From assembly GCA_016946835.1 (NCBI GenBank), contig JACVTC010000085.1:188001-252000 (forward strand): 64,000 nucleotides of DNA, given 5' to 3'. The DNA is from Neocallimastix lanati (nom. inval.) (taxonomy: Eukaryota; Neocallimastigomycota; Neocallimastigomycetes; Neocallimastigales; Neocallimastigaceae). Below are positions 31,754 through 59,621 of the stretch, one piece after another (the stretch's first letter is position 1; the number at the start of each line of letters is the position of its first letter). The notes beneath the pieces were generated by a model. The model was not told the DNA's origin. It made no database searches and saw only the letters and a program-made list of their open reading frames with translations. The translations under genes and the position numbers were made by a program.

Positions 31754-33590
31754 AATAAAAAAATAAATAATATTTTATTATAAATAAATAATTGAAAAAA
31801 AATTTTTATTCTTTCAATAATTATTTATAAATTATTAAAATAATAAATAGAAATAATAAATAATAAATAATAAATAATAAATAATAAATAATAAATAATA
31901 AATAATAAATAATAAATAATAAATAATAAATAATAAATAATAAATAATAAATAATAAATAATAAATAATAAATAATAAATAATAAATAATAAAAAGAGTA
32001 TTTATTAATAAATAATAAATAATAATTAATAAATAATAAATAATAAATAATTGAATAAATAATAAATAATAAATAATAAAAAGAGTATTTATTAATAAAT
32101 AATAAATAATAAATAATAAATAATAAATAATAAATAATAAATAATAAATAATAAATAATAAATAATAAATAATAAATAATAAATAATAATAATAAATAAT
32201 TGAATAATAATAATAATAAAAATATGAAGAGAAGGGCAATCCAAATAAAAAGAATAAAAAGATTATTTTATAGAAAATAAAATTTTAATTTAAATATAAA
32301 AGTTTTAAACTTTAATTATAATTTTTAATTATAAAAAATTTAATTATAAAAAATAATTATTAAAAAATTTAATTATTAATTTTTAATTATTTAAAAAAAA
32401 AAAATTTTTTTAAACTGCATAAACTAATACGTAAAATAGTAAATGTATGCATTTAATGTATGCATTTTGAATAAATTTATACTTTTATTTCTTGTTAAAT
32501 AAAATACTGCATATTCTATAATAATATATAATAATAATAATAAATAATATATAATAATAAATAATAATATATATTATATATGATATATATATAAATTAAA
32601 TGATATAGTAATTAAAAAAAAAAAAAAAAAAAAAAAAAAGGAAAAAAAGTTAAGAAAGAAAGAAGGAAAGAAGGAAAGAAAGAATGAAGAATGAAAGAAT
32701 TAAATGAACGAAGGAATAAATGAAATGTATTTCATTTTTTTTTTTCATTTTTATTTATATTTATTTATTTTTTTTTTTTTTTTTAATATTATTTTCAATT
32801 TCATGAAAATATATATATATATATCAATCATTATATAAAATATCTTTGTTATTATTTATAATAATAAAAATAAAATAAAATAATAATAAAATATAAAAAA
32901 TTTTTTTAAATTTATGGAATGCGTTCTTAATATTTAATTAATGAAAGGTAAAAAAAAAAAATTTTTAAAACTTAAAATTTTTATTTTATAAATTATTTTT
33001 TATAAAGAAATAAATAAAAAAAAAAAAATAGATTGAAAAATACAATAAAAATAATAAAAAATAAATAATAAAAAATAAATAATAAAAAAATTAAAAGTTA
33101 AAAATTGAATTCAATAAAAAATAAAGCTTTTAATATTATTATTAATATTATTAATTAAATTCCTTAGTTTTAATAAAAAATGATTTAAAAATAAAAAATT
33201 TAAATAAATAAAAAATAAAATATAAAAATATATATATATTTTTATTTATTTTTTCATTTTCTTTTATTATCTATAATATTTTATAATTTTAATAATAATA
33301 TGAGAAAGAAAATATAAATTAATATATACATATTAATATATAATAATATATAATATATATGTGAATAAAGATATGACTATTAAACCCATTCCTTTTTTTT
33401 TTTTTTTTTTTATTCCATAAGAACTATAATATTATTTCTTCTTCTTCTTTTTTTTTTTTTTTTTATTCCACTTTTTTTTTTCTTTTTTCTCTACTGAACT
33501 TCTCCTTTTTTTTTTTTTTTGTTGTTTTTTTCCTTTTAACTAACTTCCATTTCTTTTAACTTTTTTTTTTTTTTTATATTCATTTTTTTT
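31260..33590. other. Low-complexity spacer downstream of the zinc-finger gene
   Basis: No gene is recognised. It contains an AAT microsatellite at about 31,657-31,750, an AATAAT/TAAATAA array at 31,850-32,210, a GAAA/GGAA-type purine run at about 32,640-32,720 and many A- or T-runs. T-rich tracts at 33,390-33,600 lie just past the stop codon of the minus-strand gene and may contribute to its 3' UTR. Confidence 0.5.
31850..32210. repeat. AATAATAA-type satellite array
   Basis: An array of a 7-base TAATAAA-like unit is interrupted at two places by AAAAAGAGTATTTATTAAT. The same interrupter in reverse complement recurs in the array at 44,680-45,235. Open frames across it are repeat artefacts. Confidence 0.85.
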
Positions 33591-33599
33591 TTTTTTTGT

Positions 33600-43372
<9,773 letters not shown>

Positions 43373-43954
43373 CTGAAAATTTTAATCTTTCAAAATCAAA
43401 ATAAATTGATTCCAAAAATAAATTAAATAATATATGTAGCACATATATAATAAATTTACTCTACTATATATTAAACTCAAAATTATATCAATGTATAAAT
43501 AAATAAGAAATAAATAAATGACTAATAAATAAATTAAATTTTAAATCTAAATTAAATAAATGAAAATAATAATTTAATAAATTTATTTTAAAATTTTAAT
43601 TATTATCAAATTTTTTTATTATACATCATCCCATTTTTTGAAGGACAGAAGAGAGCAATGAATGTTGATGATGCTGTTACTTATGTTGCTTTCTATTACT
43701 AAATTATTAATTAGAAAAAAAACAATGTTATTAATTACAATTTATTAATAAATAATATATAGCAATAATGATGATATTTTTATTTATTTCTTAATAATAA
43801 ATAACTTATAAAAATTCATTATTCATTACTTATTATATATTATTTATTATTATATGTTTAGATATTATTAAATAGCTAATAAATAAAGAAACAAAAAATA
43901 GATAATGTAATGAAATCTTGTGAAATCGTTTTAAGTCAATATTTAATATTATGT

Positions 43955-44050
43955 ATGTTATGATTTTTATTATTATTTCATATATATATTATGATTTTTA
44001 TTATTATTTCATATATATATTATGATTAATATTATTATTTCATATATATT
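43955..44050. repeat. Tandem repeat, about 31-bp unit, three copies
   Basis: The unit is built on TATGATTTTTATTATTATTT followed by CATATATATA. Copies 1 and 2 look nearly identical; copy 3 diverges in the middle. Confidence 0.75.
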
Positions 44051-44189
44051 AAATAAAGGTTTATCTTTTATTAAAAACATTATCATTATATTATAAATAC
44101 AATCGTCTACCATCTTCCGTATTATTTTTTTTAATTAATCATTAATATAAATATCTTTCTTTTTATTATTAATTTCTAACATTTAAATA

Positions 44190-44440
<251 letters not shown>

Positions 44441-44679
44441 CTATTTTATTTTATTCTCTTGAAGATTATCTCTTAAATTTTAGATTTTTTTTTTCAAAAA
44501 AGAGATGAAATTTTGAACAATGATTTAATTTATTATATTGTTGAATTGATGGACAATATATTATCTATATTATACTTTTATGGGAATAAATATCATATAT
44601 TAATTTATTATTTAATTATTAATATTAATATTTTAAGCATTATTATTATTCTTTTAAATATTAATAATAGTTAATGAAA

Positions 44680-45235
44680 AATTATTATTTATTATTCAAT
44701 TATTTATTATTTATTATTTATTATTATTATTTATTATTTATTATTTATTATTTATTAATAAATACTCTTTTTATTATTTATTATTTATTATTTATTATTT
44801 ATTATTTATTATTTATTATTTATTATTTATTATTTATTATTTATTATTTATTAATAAATACTCTTTTTATTATTTATTATTTATTATTTATTATTTATTA
44901 TTTATTATTTATTAATAAATACTCTTTTTATTATTTATTATTTATTATTTATTATTCAATTATTTATTATTTATTTTTTTATATTATTTATTAATAAATA
45001 CTCTATTTATTATTTATTATTTATTATTTATTATTCAATTATTTATTATTTATTATTTAATTATTTATTATTTATTATTTATTATTTATTATTTATTATT
45101 TATTATTTATTATTTATTATTTATTATTTATTATTTATTATTTATTATTCTATTATTTATTATTTATTATTTATTATTATTAATTATTATTTATTATTCA
45201 ATTATTTATTATTTATTATTAATTAATAAATACAA
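44680..45235. repeat. TTATTATTTATT satellite array, reverse counterpart of 31,850-32,210
   Basis: A long array of TTATTTA-like units carries the interrupter ATTAATAAATACTCTTTTT several times. This is the reverse complement of the interrupter in the array at 31,850-32,210. The two arrays lie on either side of the giant zinc-finger gene. Confidence 0.85.
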
Positions 45236-45654
45236 AAGATAAAAAAAAAAAATTCAAAAATATTAAAAATCCCAATTTCAACCTTAATTAATAAATTATT
45301 TCATCTCTTTTTTTTTGCCCTTATTTCCTATTCATTGAAGTATACTATTAATATATGGTTAATATATGTTATAATATATTTTATATACTGATGAGATTAA
45401 ATTTTTTATTCATTTCTAAATTTGGTTAATACAAAAACATTTTTTAAATTTTATGATTTGTGGAACATAAAATGAAATTTTTATATTTAAATTTTTATAT
45501 TTAAATTTTTATATTTAAATATAATAAATCTTATATTATATATCTTATATTTAAATTCTTTTATATTTAAATTTTTATATTTAATTTTTTTTATATTTAA
45601 TTTTTTCTATATTTAAATAGATGATGATAGTTATTATGATTATCATTAAATAAA

Positions 45655-45770
45655 TATAATTATTAAATAAGTAATTATAAATAATTATTAAATAAGTAAT
45701 TATAAATAATTATTAAATAAGTAATTATAAATAATTATTAAATAAGTAATTATAAATAATTATTAAATCA
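45655..45770. repeat. Tandem repeat, 25-bp unit, more than four copies
   Basis: TAATTATAAATAATTATTAA plus ATAAG repeats with almost no variation until the final copy. Confidence 0.8.
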
Positions 45771-48335
45771 GTAATCGTTAATAATAATTTTATCATAATA
45801 AATAATAAAAAATTAAATAGTAACTATTAATTATAGTTAATTTAATTTTATTTTTATTTTAATTCAATATTAAATAGTTTATTATATAAAAATAATATAA
45901 TATAATAAATAGTGTCATTTCAATCAATTCATATATTATAATACATTCTAATTTATACATTTTGAAATTGAATTTAAACTGTCATCGTTTGTAAATATTT
46001 AAATGTAACATTATATATAATATATAATAAATGTATTCCAATATATTTGTGTTGATAAATAATATATTGTAATATATTTTAATTTATGTAAAACAAACAT
46101 ATTTTAAAGAAATTTAAAAATTTAAAATTTAAAATTTTGAATATAAAATTTAATTATTCTGATTATATTTAATTATATATGATATTATATTAATAATTAA
46201 TCATCATATTTAATTCTATTTAATTATATTTAATTCTATTTAATAATTTTTTGTCATCAGTTTTTTTTTAAAGTTATCTTTAATGAATGAACCAATAAGA
46301 ATTTGAGTTTCTTCATCTCATCTAAAATAGATTGAAAAATAAATAAGTAGATATATAAATATATAAATAAATAAATAGATATATAAATTAATAAAAATAT
46401 AAATAAATAAATGAATAATATTTAGAATAAAGATTAATTAAAGGTTTTGATTGACCCAAAATGGGGAAGTCAAAAGAAGAAGAGAGGAAGAATGAGGGGT
46501 AAAAGGAAATATAAATTAAATAGATAAATAAATAATAAAGTAGATAAATAAATAATAAAATAGATAAATAAATAGTAAATAATAAAATAGATAAATAAAT
46601 AGTAAATAATAAAATAGATAAATAAATAGTAAATAATAAAATAATAAGAAATAATAAGAAATAAATAAATAAATAAATAAATAATAAAATAAATAAATTA
46701 ATAATAAATAAATAAGAAAAAATCAATAAATGAGTTTTATTAATAGTAAAATTAAATTAAAAATAAAAAATAAAAAATAAAAATTTAAACTAATTATTGA
46801 ATCCACCAAAATAGGTTGAAAAAGATAAAATGAACTATTATTTTCTCATGGCAATATAACTGAAGAAGTCATGATTCAATGTATTAACTGTATGGAATAT
46901 TAATATTATTGATTTTGGTACTAAGAAATATATCATTTATAAGTTAATTAAAATATTCTAATCACTTAATAGGAGCATCATTATTATTAGTGTTTAAATA
47001 GTATTACGGTTGAAAAAAGGAGGAAGGAGGGATTGATGATTGATATATTAAAAAAGCATCTTTTTTTTTTTTTTTTTTTTTATCTTTTCATCATATCATT
47101 TAGCAAAACCTTCATCTTGTTCTGTCATTAATAATTATAAAATACGTTGATTCACTAATTTATATTTATATATTGATGAATAGACTATTATTCATTAGTA
47201 ATTTATTTGCTTTATTATTATTTATATATATATATATTTAATTATATATTAATAATTTATTTGTTTTATTATTTATATATTTAATTAATTATAGTTTTCT
47301 AATAATGTATTTGTTTTATTATTTATATATATTTATTTATTTATAATTATTCATTAGTAATTTATCAAATCATTCGTTTATTTAAATTTTTATAATAATA
47401 AAAATAATTCAAATAATAGGATTATTTTTATTATTTTTTTTTTATTATTATATCTAATTTTTACTAATATTAATTATTTATTATTTATTATTTATTATTG
47501 ATTTGTTAATAGATACTCCTTTCATATTATTCATGTTTGTCCACTTTAAATCAATCTATCTATGATAATAAAAGTCTATTAAAAAGGATGACATTATTCT
47601 TTTTAAATCTATTAATTGATGATGGATGATTGTTGATGAAAGTCTATTGTATGATTAGTCAAACAATTTATTATTTCATTATAATATTAAAATTTTATTA
47701 TTGATTCATCCTAATAGTTCATTTAAAAATGTATATTAATAATTATTTATTTATTTTTTTTTTAACTTTAATGGTTAATCTTTATATTTAATATAATATA
47801 TGAAATGTATTTTTTGTTTGCCTTTTTACAATTATTTAAATTTTTATATTAAATAATTTTATTTTATTTTATTTTATTTTTTTTTTTTTACATATTTTTA
47901 TATTTATTAATTATTTCTCTATTTATTTATATATATTTCTGTATTTATTTATTATTTCTATATTTATTATTTATTAATTTTTTTTATTATGATTTTGCCT
48001 ACTTTCACCTGTAAACATTTTTTTTTTCATTATACTCCTCAATATCATGGGCTAATATATTAAAAAAAAATATTATAAATGAAAAAAGTATTTTCTTAAT
48101 TAGTCGTGTCTCTCTTTGAAATGATATATTTATAATAAATAATAAATTTGACTATTTCTAAAATATTCATGTTAAATGTTAAAAAAGAAAAAAAAAATTT
48201 TTTTTATTTTATTAATATCAAATCATTTGATAAATTTTAAAATTTAAAAATAACAAGTCAAAACAACCAACAAGTAAATTAAACAAGAGAAGAATTATAT
48301 TATTATGAATAATTAAAATAAAAAACGAAATTTTA

Positions 48336-48374
<39 letters not shown>

Positions 48375-48574
48375 CATTACTATATCATAAAATATTTTAA
48401 ATAACAAAAAAATTTTTTTTTATTTTATTCAATCTGTACCTTAATTATATTCAATATTCTACTATTTATTTTATTTTATTTTATTTTTTAATAAAATTAA
48501 TTCAAAGGTTAAATAAAAATCATAAATAGAATAAATTAATCAATTTATCATTAAGTTAAAATGATTATTTATAA

Positions 48575-48609
<35 letters not shown>

Positions 48610-50034
48610 ATTATCACTCAAAAAAAAAAAAAAGTATTTCATTTTCATTTATATTATAATTTAATATTTAGTGTTAAATTTTATAGCGATTAATTCCTAT
48701 TTCAAAATCGTATTATTAATTAGACATTTTCAACTTTTTCTTTCTTTTTTTTTTTTTTTTTTTTTTTTTTCTTAATCATATCTAAAGTATTCTATGTATT
48801 TACAGATCCTCCAAAAATAATAATTAATAAAATAAAAAATTTTTTTTAAATAAATGATCAATAAATTGTATTTTCCTGTATAGAAAAAAACTATTTTTTT
48901 TTTTATGAACTTTAATACATAATTTAAATTAATATACAAAAAAGCTAAAAAAAAAAAAAAAAAAAAAAATCAAAAAAACATGGCTTTTTATTATTTAATT
49001 ATTTTTTTATATATTTAATTATTTTTTTATATATTTATATATTTATATATTTAATTATTTTTATTATTTAATTATTTTTATTATTTTATTATTTTATTAT
49101 TTTATTATTTTATTATTTAATTATTTTATTATTTAATTATTTAATTATTTAATTATTTAATTATTTAATTATTTAATTATTTTTATGAATTATTAAAACA
49201 TAAATAATGATTTATTTAAAAAAAAAAAAAAATTAATTTTTTTATATATTTTTAATTAAATAAATAAATTAAATAATAAATTAAGAATTAAACTATTTTA
49301 AATTATAATTAATTAATAAAAAACACAAATATTAAAATATTAATAATTAATTTATTTTTAAAATCTTAAATGAAAAAATTAGCGAAGAATTATTTCATTT
49401 TTTTTAACTTTTTTGTTAAAATATGAAAAGAATTTTCTGAATAAAATAAAACAAAATATGTAAAAAAAAAAAATAATATGAGATGATGAAAATTTAAAAA
49501 CCAAAAATGATGGATTTAATTCTTTTTATTTTTAATTAATTTTTTTTTTTTTTAATTTAGAAAAAATAAATTTAATAGAGGAAAAGATATTTTTATACTT
49601 ATTATTTTAATATAGAATTTATCAAAAAAATAAAAAATTAAAAAATTTAATTATTGTTTTTAATTCTTCTTATATTGTAAAAAATTATTCTCTATTATTT
49701 TTATTAACTATATTATACAATATTTAATTATTTTTATTTATATTATATAAATTTTATTAATAACAAGAGTAATTATATTATTAAATTATTTAAAGGACCA
49801 GAATAAAAGTGATTCAGTCTTCAATTAATTTAAAATTGATAAAAATAATTAGTAATAGTAATATATTAGTTATAAGAATTATACTTGATAATTTTAATAT
49901 ATATATATACATATATAAAACATTAATTTAATTATCATCTTAGTAAATAATATTGTAATTTGATGATAATAATATGTAAGATATATATAAATTTAATAAA
50001 TTAAGTTATTATAATATAGTAATTGATTTCGAAA

Positions 50035-53195
<3,161 letters not shown>

Positions 53196-54060
53196 CGTTG
53201 TAGGATTTTGTTTTATTATTATCTTACTTTATTTAAAGGTTAGAAAAATAAAATAAAATTCTAATTTAATTAATTTTTATGATTTAGATTAATTAAACAT
53301 TCAAATCATAATCCAGCAAAATATTGGCTTCTATTTCTCTCATTACCAATTAAAAATGAATTACTATTTTCTTGTTAACTTTCAAATTAATAATTTTTTA
53401 ATTTTTATTAATTTTTTTATAAATATTTTTCTCTGTTGTTTGTTCCGTACATCAAAATTCTTTTTTTGTCGGTATTTGGATATGTCATTATTTATTTATT
53501 TAATATAAAATATATAAAGATATAATTATAGGAGAATAAATAATATTATTATTAGATTATAAGGTATTTAATAAATAATAAATGTAAGTTTACAGAATAT
53601 AAGTTTTATAAATATAATTTTAGGAAAATAAATAATAACATAATTAAATTTATGGTCTTTAGAGATAATTAATAAAACTTAAAAGTTTACCTGGAGTAGA
53701 GGTCATAGATAAATGTTAATAAGTAAATATATATATATGTATAAAATAAATATAAAAAAAATAAAAATTTAAAGAATATATAAAATAATCATATTTTTTT
53801 TCATTTATTAAACAATACTACAATTATCAAATTTCTTGGTATTTATTAAAAAGATAAAAAAAAAATTTATAAAGTGTTTCAGATAATTAAATCTTTACAA
53901 TATATTATAGAAGATAGTATCATTATATATATAAAAAAATAACTTTATATATAGAGAGAATTAAACGTAAGAATTTTGATTTAAAATTCAATAATTGTTA
54001 GATGTCTCTAAAAATAAAAAAGGAAATTTCCTTTCTTAGAAGAATACAACAAAAAAATTG
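53196..54060. other. AT-rich spacer
   Basis: No gene is recognised. It is mixed low-complexity sequence between two decayed retroelement fragments. Confidence 0.45.
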
Positions 54061-54079
54061 TGATTTGAATGGGTAGAAG

Positions 54080-54400
54080 ACTTGAAAGACTGGCTCACTC
54101 TTTATAATATTACGAAACCTAAAAAAAAAAAAGCATGGGTTTTAGTGTCTGTGGAAGATGATCTTTTAAAAAAAAAAAATATCATTAAGTTGTTAGTAGC
54201 TTTAAGAGAAGTCATGTTAAGTACACTATCTAAAAAAAGTTTAATGAAATACAGAATGCGACTGAAAAATATTAAGAGGTCATGGGACATGGAAGGAAAA
54301 TAAAATGGGCTATATTAAGAAAAAATATTTGTGCATCACAGGAAGATGAATCTCAATATATAAGTTTTAATAGTGTAATGGTAGAAGTAGGTTAGGTTCT
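54080..54400 (+). pseudogene. Possible retrotransposon gag fragment
   Basis: A 73-codon frame reads KDWLTLYNITKPKKKK, then AWVLVSVEDDLL, then ALREVMLSTLSKKSLMKYRM. After the stop there is further readable sequence (CASQEDESQYISF). The Trp/Leu pattern and the position among gypsy and LINE relics suggest decayed Gag, but I cannot place it in a family. Two A-runs interrupt it. Confidence 0.35.
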
Positions 54401-54455
54401 TTAAAGACGGGCACTCATTCCAAGTATGATAAACAGAGAAAATAACAGAAAATAA

Positions 54456-54488
<33 letters not shown>

Positions 54489-54942
54489 AGAAAGTATTGA
54501 CTACTTTTTCTCTGTACCATTTTATCACTCCAGTAATGAAATAAATTCAACAAACTCAAAAAAATTTAATTAAGAGAAAATGAAAATGAATTTTGATTAC
54601 GAATAATAATAAAATCAACTTTATTAAATAATAATAAAAAAAAATTAAAAGATAATATGAATAGAAATAATCAAAGTCATAGATAATGATAATCATCATG
54701 AGGACCTCCATTAACGAAATAATAGATAATACACAGATAGAAGAAGAAGAAGAAAAAAAAAAAATAAAATAATCAAAAAAATAAAATGGGAGGCTAAAAA
54801 ATAATTTGAATCTCTCTCACGGGAGCCGAAGGGAAAAAAAAAAATACACAAAAGTCAAAAAGTAATGATAAAAGAAGATAAAAATAATAAAAGGAAGTAA
54901 AGAAACAAAAGGAAATGAAAAATCTTTGCAGAAGACGAAGGA
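54401..54942. other. AT-rich spacer
   Basis: No gene is recognised. It contains an A-run at 54,459-54,487 and purine-rich sequence leading into the GAAA repeat. Confidence 0.4.
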
Positions 54943-55068
54943 AAGAAAGAAAGAAAGAAAGAAAGAAAAGAAAGAAAGAAAAGAAAGAAAGAAAGAAAGA
55001 AAAGAAAGAAAAGAAAAGAAAAGAAAAGAAAAGAAAAGAAAAGAAAAGAAAAGAAAAGAAAAGAAAAG
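54943..55068. repeat. GAAA/GAAAA purine microsatellite
   Basis: A GAAAG run passes from 4-base to 5-base units, with all purines on the plus strand. Open frames through it, in Lys/Arg or antisense Ser/Phe, are artefacts. Confidence 0.92.
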
Positions 55069-55149
55069 ATGAAGAGCTTACTAAAGACATATATAAAAAA
55101 CTGATGAAAAAAATTTTTTTTATGAGTTTGATGATTATAATTTTGAATA

Positions 55150-56171
55150 ATTAGGAATTTGAGAAATCCAATAAAACAAGCCTTAATCAATCGTATTTGG
55201 AATGGTGATTTTACCAAAATTATGGAATAACGCATCGATAATTTCTATTCATAAAAAAAGGGAGATCCAGCAGATTGTAATAGCTTTCATGGCCTCTCTC
55301 TTATCAATAATAGATTAAAAATTATAGCAAAAAAATTATATATAGCTAATAGAATCTCTAAATATGGGAATTGATAAAGGATTTATAAGACCAGAGCAAT
55401 ATGGATTTCGTAACCGAGAAGAATGTATAGGTCTTTAACCCTTCATTAAGAATTATACGTTAAAGAACGTATAATTCTTTGACGTATAATTCTGAAAATA
55501 AAGATATTTACTTTACTTTTTTGGACCTTAAAATAAGGCGTATGACTCAGTTCCTTATATAATAATGTATTAAAAAAAAATTCATTTCTTTGATAGGTAT
55601 AAGGGGTAAGTGCTCTAACTTTATTGAATGCTTATAATTATCTGCCATGACTTGTGTAAGGGTTGATGGGACAATTATCGGAATCATTAAGTATTAAGAA
55701 ATGGAGTTCATCATGGATGTTCCCTCTCACTAATTTTAGTATTTGTTAATTAATAACATTTTTTAAATAAATGTGATTAAAAAAATAGAATCGCTATTAG
55801 TGGTAAACGTTGATGGGGAGGTCTCTCAGCAGATGACGTTGTGTTATGTGGAGAACTGAAAACAAGATCCTAATAAAAAGAAATTGCTAAACTTTTGCCA
55901 GTCCAGTAATTGGGACTAGAAAATAATGAAATGCAATTTGGTATCAATAAATGTGCCAGTTTAGTATTAACAAATGTGCCAGTTTAGTAGTACAAAGGGG
56001 AAGTTCTCCAAGATTTCTTAAATAATCAGTAATCCTTACCTTTTATCTTTCAAGTCAAGAGTGACCTAAAACGAAAAAAAAAAAAAAATTGCTATACCTA
56101 CTTAGGTGTACTGTTTTCAAATGTTTTTAGAACTGAAAACCGATCATACAGAGAATGAATAATAAAGTGAG

Positions 56172-56203
<32 letters not shown>

Positions 56204-56280
56204 ACTTTATTCCATTAAAAGATTTCTTTAAGAATTCTCATATTCCTATCCCCTATAATCGAATGTTAAATTTTCAGCTA
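55150..56280 (+). pseudogene. Decayed plus-strand LINE reverse transcriptase
   Basis: Relics of the same LINE type as on the minus strand can be read in shifting frames. They are RIWNGDF (near 55,190), NRLKIIAKKL, GFIRPEQYGFRNREECIGL (near 55,380-55,435), FLDLK...AYDSVP (near 55,520-55,555) and SADDVVLCGELK (near 55,830). FGINKCASLVL-like sequence lies near 55,930-55,960. Stops and indels are frequent. A palindromic insertion sits where the segment between ECISL and FLDLK should be, and an A-run of about 34 occurs near 56,170. Confidence 0.75.
55448..55479. repeat. 14-bp perfect hairpin inside the LINE relic
   Basis: AAGAATTATACGTT at 55,448-55,461 pairs exactly with AACGTATAATTCTT at 55,466-55,479 across the loop AAAG. 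A third copy of CGTATAATTCT follows at about 55,483-55,493. It replaces about 17 codons of the RT and looks like a foldback-type rearrangement. Confidence 0.75.
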
Positions 56281-56284
56281 ATGT

Positions 56285-56423
56285 AAAATATTACTAATAC
56301 TTAAAATATATATTATTTATACATTTATTTCGTTTAAAATTAATATAATAAACTATATCTTGAACAATTAATAATAATATTATTATTTTATCAAATAGCA
56401 TTAATTTATATAACTAAATTTGT

Positions 56424-56459
<36 letters not shown>

Positions 56460-56579
56460 TATTATTTTTATTTTTTTATTTTTTTATTTTTTTATTTTTT
56501 TTATTTTTTTTATTTTTTTTTATTTTATTTCTACTTCTATTTTTTTATTATTAATTTATTTTTATTTATTTATTTTTTA

Positions 56580-56624
<45 letters not shown>

Positions 56625-57041
56625 TTTTATACAAAAATAATATTTAATATTTTATTTATAGTCTTAAAAGTAAAATAAATAAATTATATAAAAATTATAA
56701 AAATTATGTATTTTAAATAAAAAATTATTTTTTTTTTTAAAAAATTATTGAATCTATTTTATAATTAAAATATTTAATTTTATTTATATATATAATATTT
56801 TAATTTGCAAAATGAAATAAATAAGTTTGAAATTGTATTGATTATTAATAAATATTTATTTATACTATTATAATTATAATTATATGATTTATTATAAAAT
56901 TTATTATATGTTATTTTTTTTTTTTTTTTTGATTTTTTTTTTTTTTTTGATTTTTTCAAATAAATAAATATAAAATTTTCTTCATTTGTTTTATTTGCAA
57001 ATCTTTACTCTTTTGGCTTGTGGTAATTTTAAAAATTCCTC

Positions 57042-57079
<38 letters not shown>

Positions 57080-57367
57080 AAAAATCATTTAAAAATAATA
57101 ATAAAAATAAAAGAATAAATAGAATTAATAAAAAAAAAAAAAAAATAAAAAAATAACAATAATAATATATAGTAAATCTTGATTAGTATTGAAATTATAT
57201 AATATTTAATATATTAAATTATTAAAAGGGGAAAAATTATATATATAATATCTTTATTATTATAGAATACCTTTTCTTTTTTTTTTTTTTTTTCTTATTC
57301 TAATTTTTATTTATATATATATTATAAATATATATTTCTATTTTTCTATTTTTATTTTTTTTTTTCT

Positions 57368-57400
<33 letters not shown>
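56285..57400. other. AT-rich spacer downstream of the CCA-adding enzyme gene
   Basis: No gene is recognised. T-runs lie near 56,428-56,457, 57,046-57,075 and 57,367-57,404, with TATTTTT repeats near 56,460-56,525. The T-runs nearest 57,400 sit just past the stop of the minus-strand gene. Confidence 0.5.
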
Positions 57401-57405
<5 letters not shown>

Positions 57406-57408
57406 AAA

Positions 57409-59581
57409 TTATTTACCTTTCATCTCCTCCTTTAACCATCTCTCACATTCTTCCTTTGTACCTTCTGGATTTCTTAATTGCCATGATACTACTGACTTTA
57501 GAATTTCACCAACAATTGGTCCTTGTTTTATTCCTAATAACTTACAAGCCACTTTACCCTATTGTGATATTAAAAAGATAAATATATTTATATATAGATA
57601 TATTGCAACCACAGATGGATACATATAAATATTATATAATAATTTAATTTTTTTTTTGAAATTGAATTTAAAGAAACTTCCAAAAAATATATAAATTAAC
57701 AAAATAATACTAACATTAATAATTGGTTGGAAATGATGAATATCATCCAAATTAAATTTATTTACAGCATCATAAAAGAATTTATATTTATTATGAATTT
57801 CCGTTATTTTATTTTTATCTATATGTTATTTTTTAATATAAATGAATATAATATTTTAATAATAGTAAAGTTTAATAAATAAATAAATAAATATTTTCAT
57901 TTTAATCTCCTTTAAGTATATATATTTATTTTGTATATTTTATTATTAAATATATTATTAAATATACAAATAATAAAATATATAAAATAAATATATTCCT
58001 AATATAATTTATTTATTTTATTTATTGATTTATCTATTTATTTTCATACCTTCTATATTATAAATTTCATCTATAAATGAAAGAATTAAAGTGAGAGGCC
58101 ATTTTTCTTTTATTGGTGATGCAGCAGCATTTAATAAGTAATGACCTTGATATTTACATATTAAAAATTAATTAGTAAATAATAATAATAATAATAATAA
58201 TTTAATAATTATAAATAATAGAAATTTCTCATTTATATTTGTCATATATATATTTTAATATATAAAAATTATAAATAAATAAAAAAAATAATTTTTTTTT
58301 TTTTTAGAATAATACCATAAAATTCTCTATCTTTATTTTTAGTTTCATAACTTTCATTTATTACTTTTTGAGTTTCAGAAAGAATTGAGTGTAATTTTGA
58401 AACAGTATCTATATCTTCTCTTGAAAACTTTTTTAAAAAGAGTAATAAATGTAAAATGTTAATATACAAATATTTTTTTATACTATAGTAATAGTCAAAA
58501 AAAAAAATTTTTTTTTTCTTGAAATATTATTATTATAATATTATGATAATTTACTGTTAATGCATCTCTTATAATATAAACAGTTGCAGGAGCTGACTTT
58601 ACAGCCTCTCTTCTTCTTTCCAAAAAGGTAATTTTTTTGTATGGTAGTAAAAGTGAAGCCAAGCAAAGAAAACGTATATATTTTTTACTTAATGGATAAT
58701 ATTCTTTTGAAATAAACGAAGTATATAATTCTTTTTCTATTATTCTATAATAATAATAATAATAAATAAATATATTAAAATAAATATATATAAAAATAAA
58801 TATAAATATTTAATATATATATAAATTTAGTAAAACATAATAATTATTACAAATAATAATAAAAAAGTAAAAGTTGTTAACAATAATGTTTTTAATATTA
58901 ATAAAAATATTAATTATGATAATTATTATACTATTATTAATAAACATTATTATATATTTTAATAATTAGAGAAAAAATATTTATTATCATACGTATGAAG
59001 AGCTTTAACTGCTTTAAGTCCTATACTTATATCAATTTCAGATTTAGTGGTTTCCTTATCTTCTAAAATAGATTCCACAGTAGAAGTTAGATGTTTTATT
59101 TTTTCGTCCATTGTCGAGGAAGCATTATCATTGGTATTACTATTGTTAGTATTTTTAGTGGCATTATTAATAATATTATTAGTTGAAGAAGCCTCAGTAG
59201 TAGATTTCTTTTCAGATAATTCATTTCTAGATTTACTTCCTTTTTTTTGAATTTGATCTTGGATTTTTTTAACTTGATCTTTAGAAAGTGCTGAACGAAT
59301 GGTAACCACTGTATTCTCTGGTGGTCTAGCAAATACAATCTTATAAAGATTTAAATCATAAAGGTATTCACAAGCTCTCAGTGGATCATTACCATTTAAC
59401 ATTTTATTTAATTCTTCACCAATTCTGCTTCGACTAGTATGTGTACTTAGCATTTCCTATAAGATTATAGATAATAAAATATATAATAAAAATAATAAAA
59501 AAAATATAGTTATAATAATAAAATGATAAATAAATATATTTAAGTATATTTATATATTTATATATAAATAAATTTTATTTA

Positions 59582-59621
<40 letters not shown>

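Noticed and set aside
31835-32239. Tyr/Leu/Ile-rich frame
   Set aside because: Satellite array without any coding signature; same for 44,674-44,994 and 46,388-46,726.
54794-55235. Ser/Phe-rich frames and the Lys/Arg-rich frame on the other strand
   Set aside because: Produced by the GAAA/GAAAA microsatellite.
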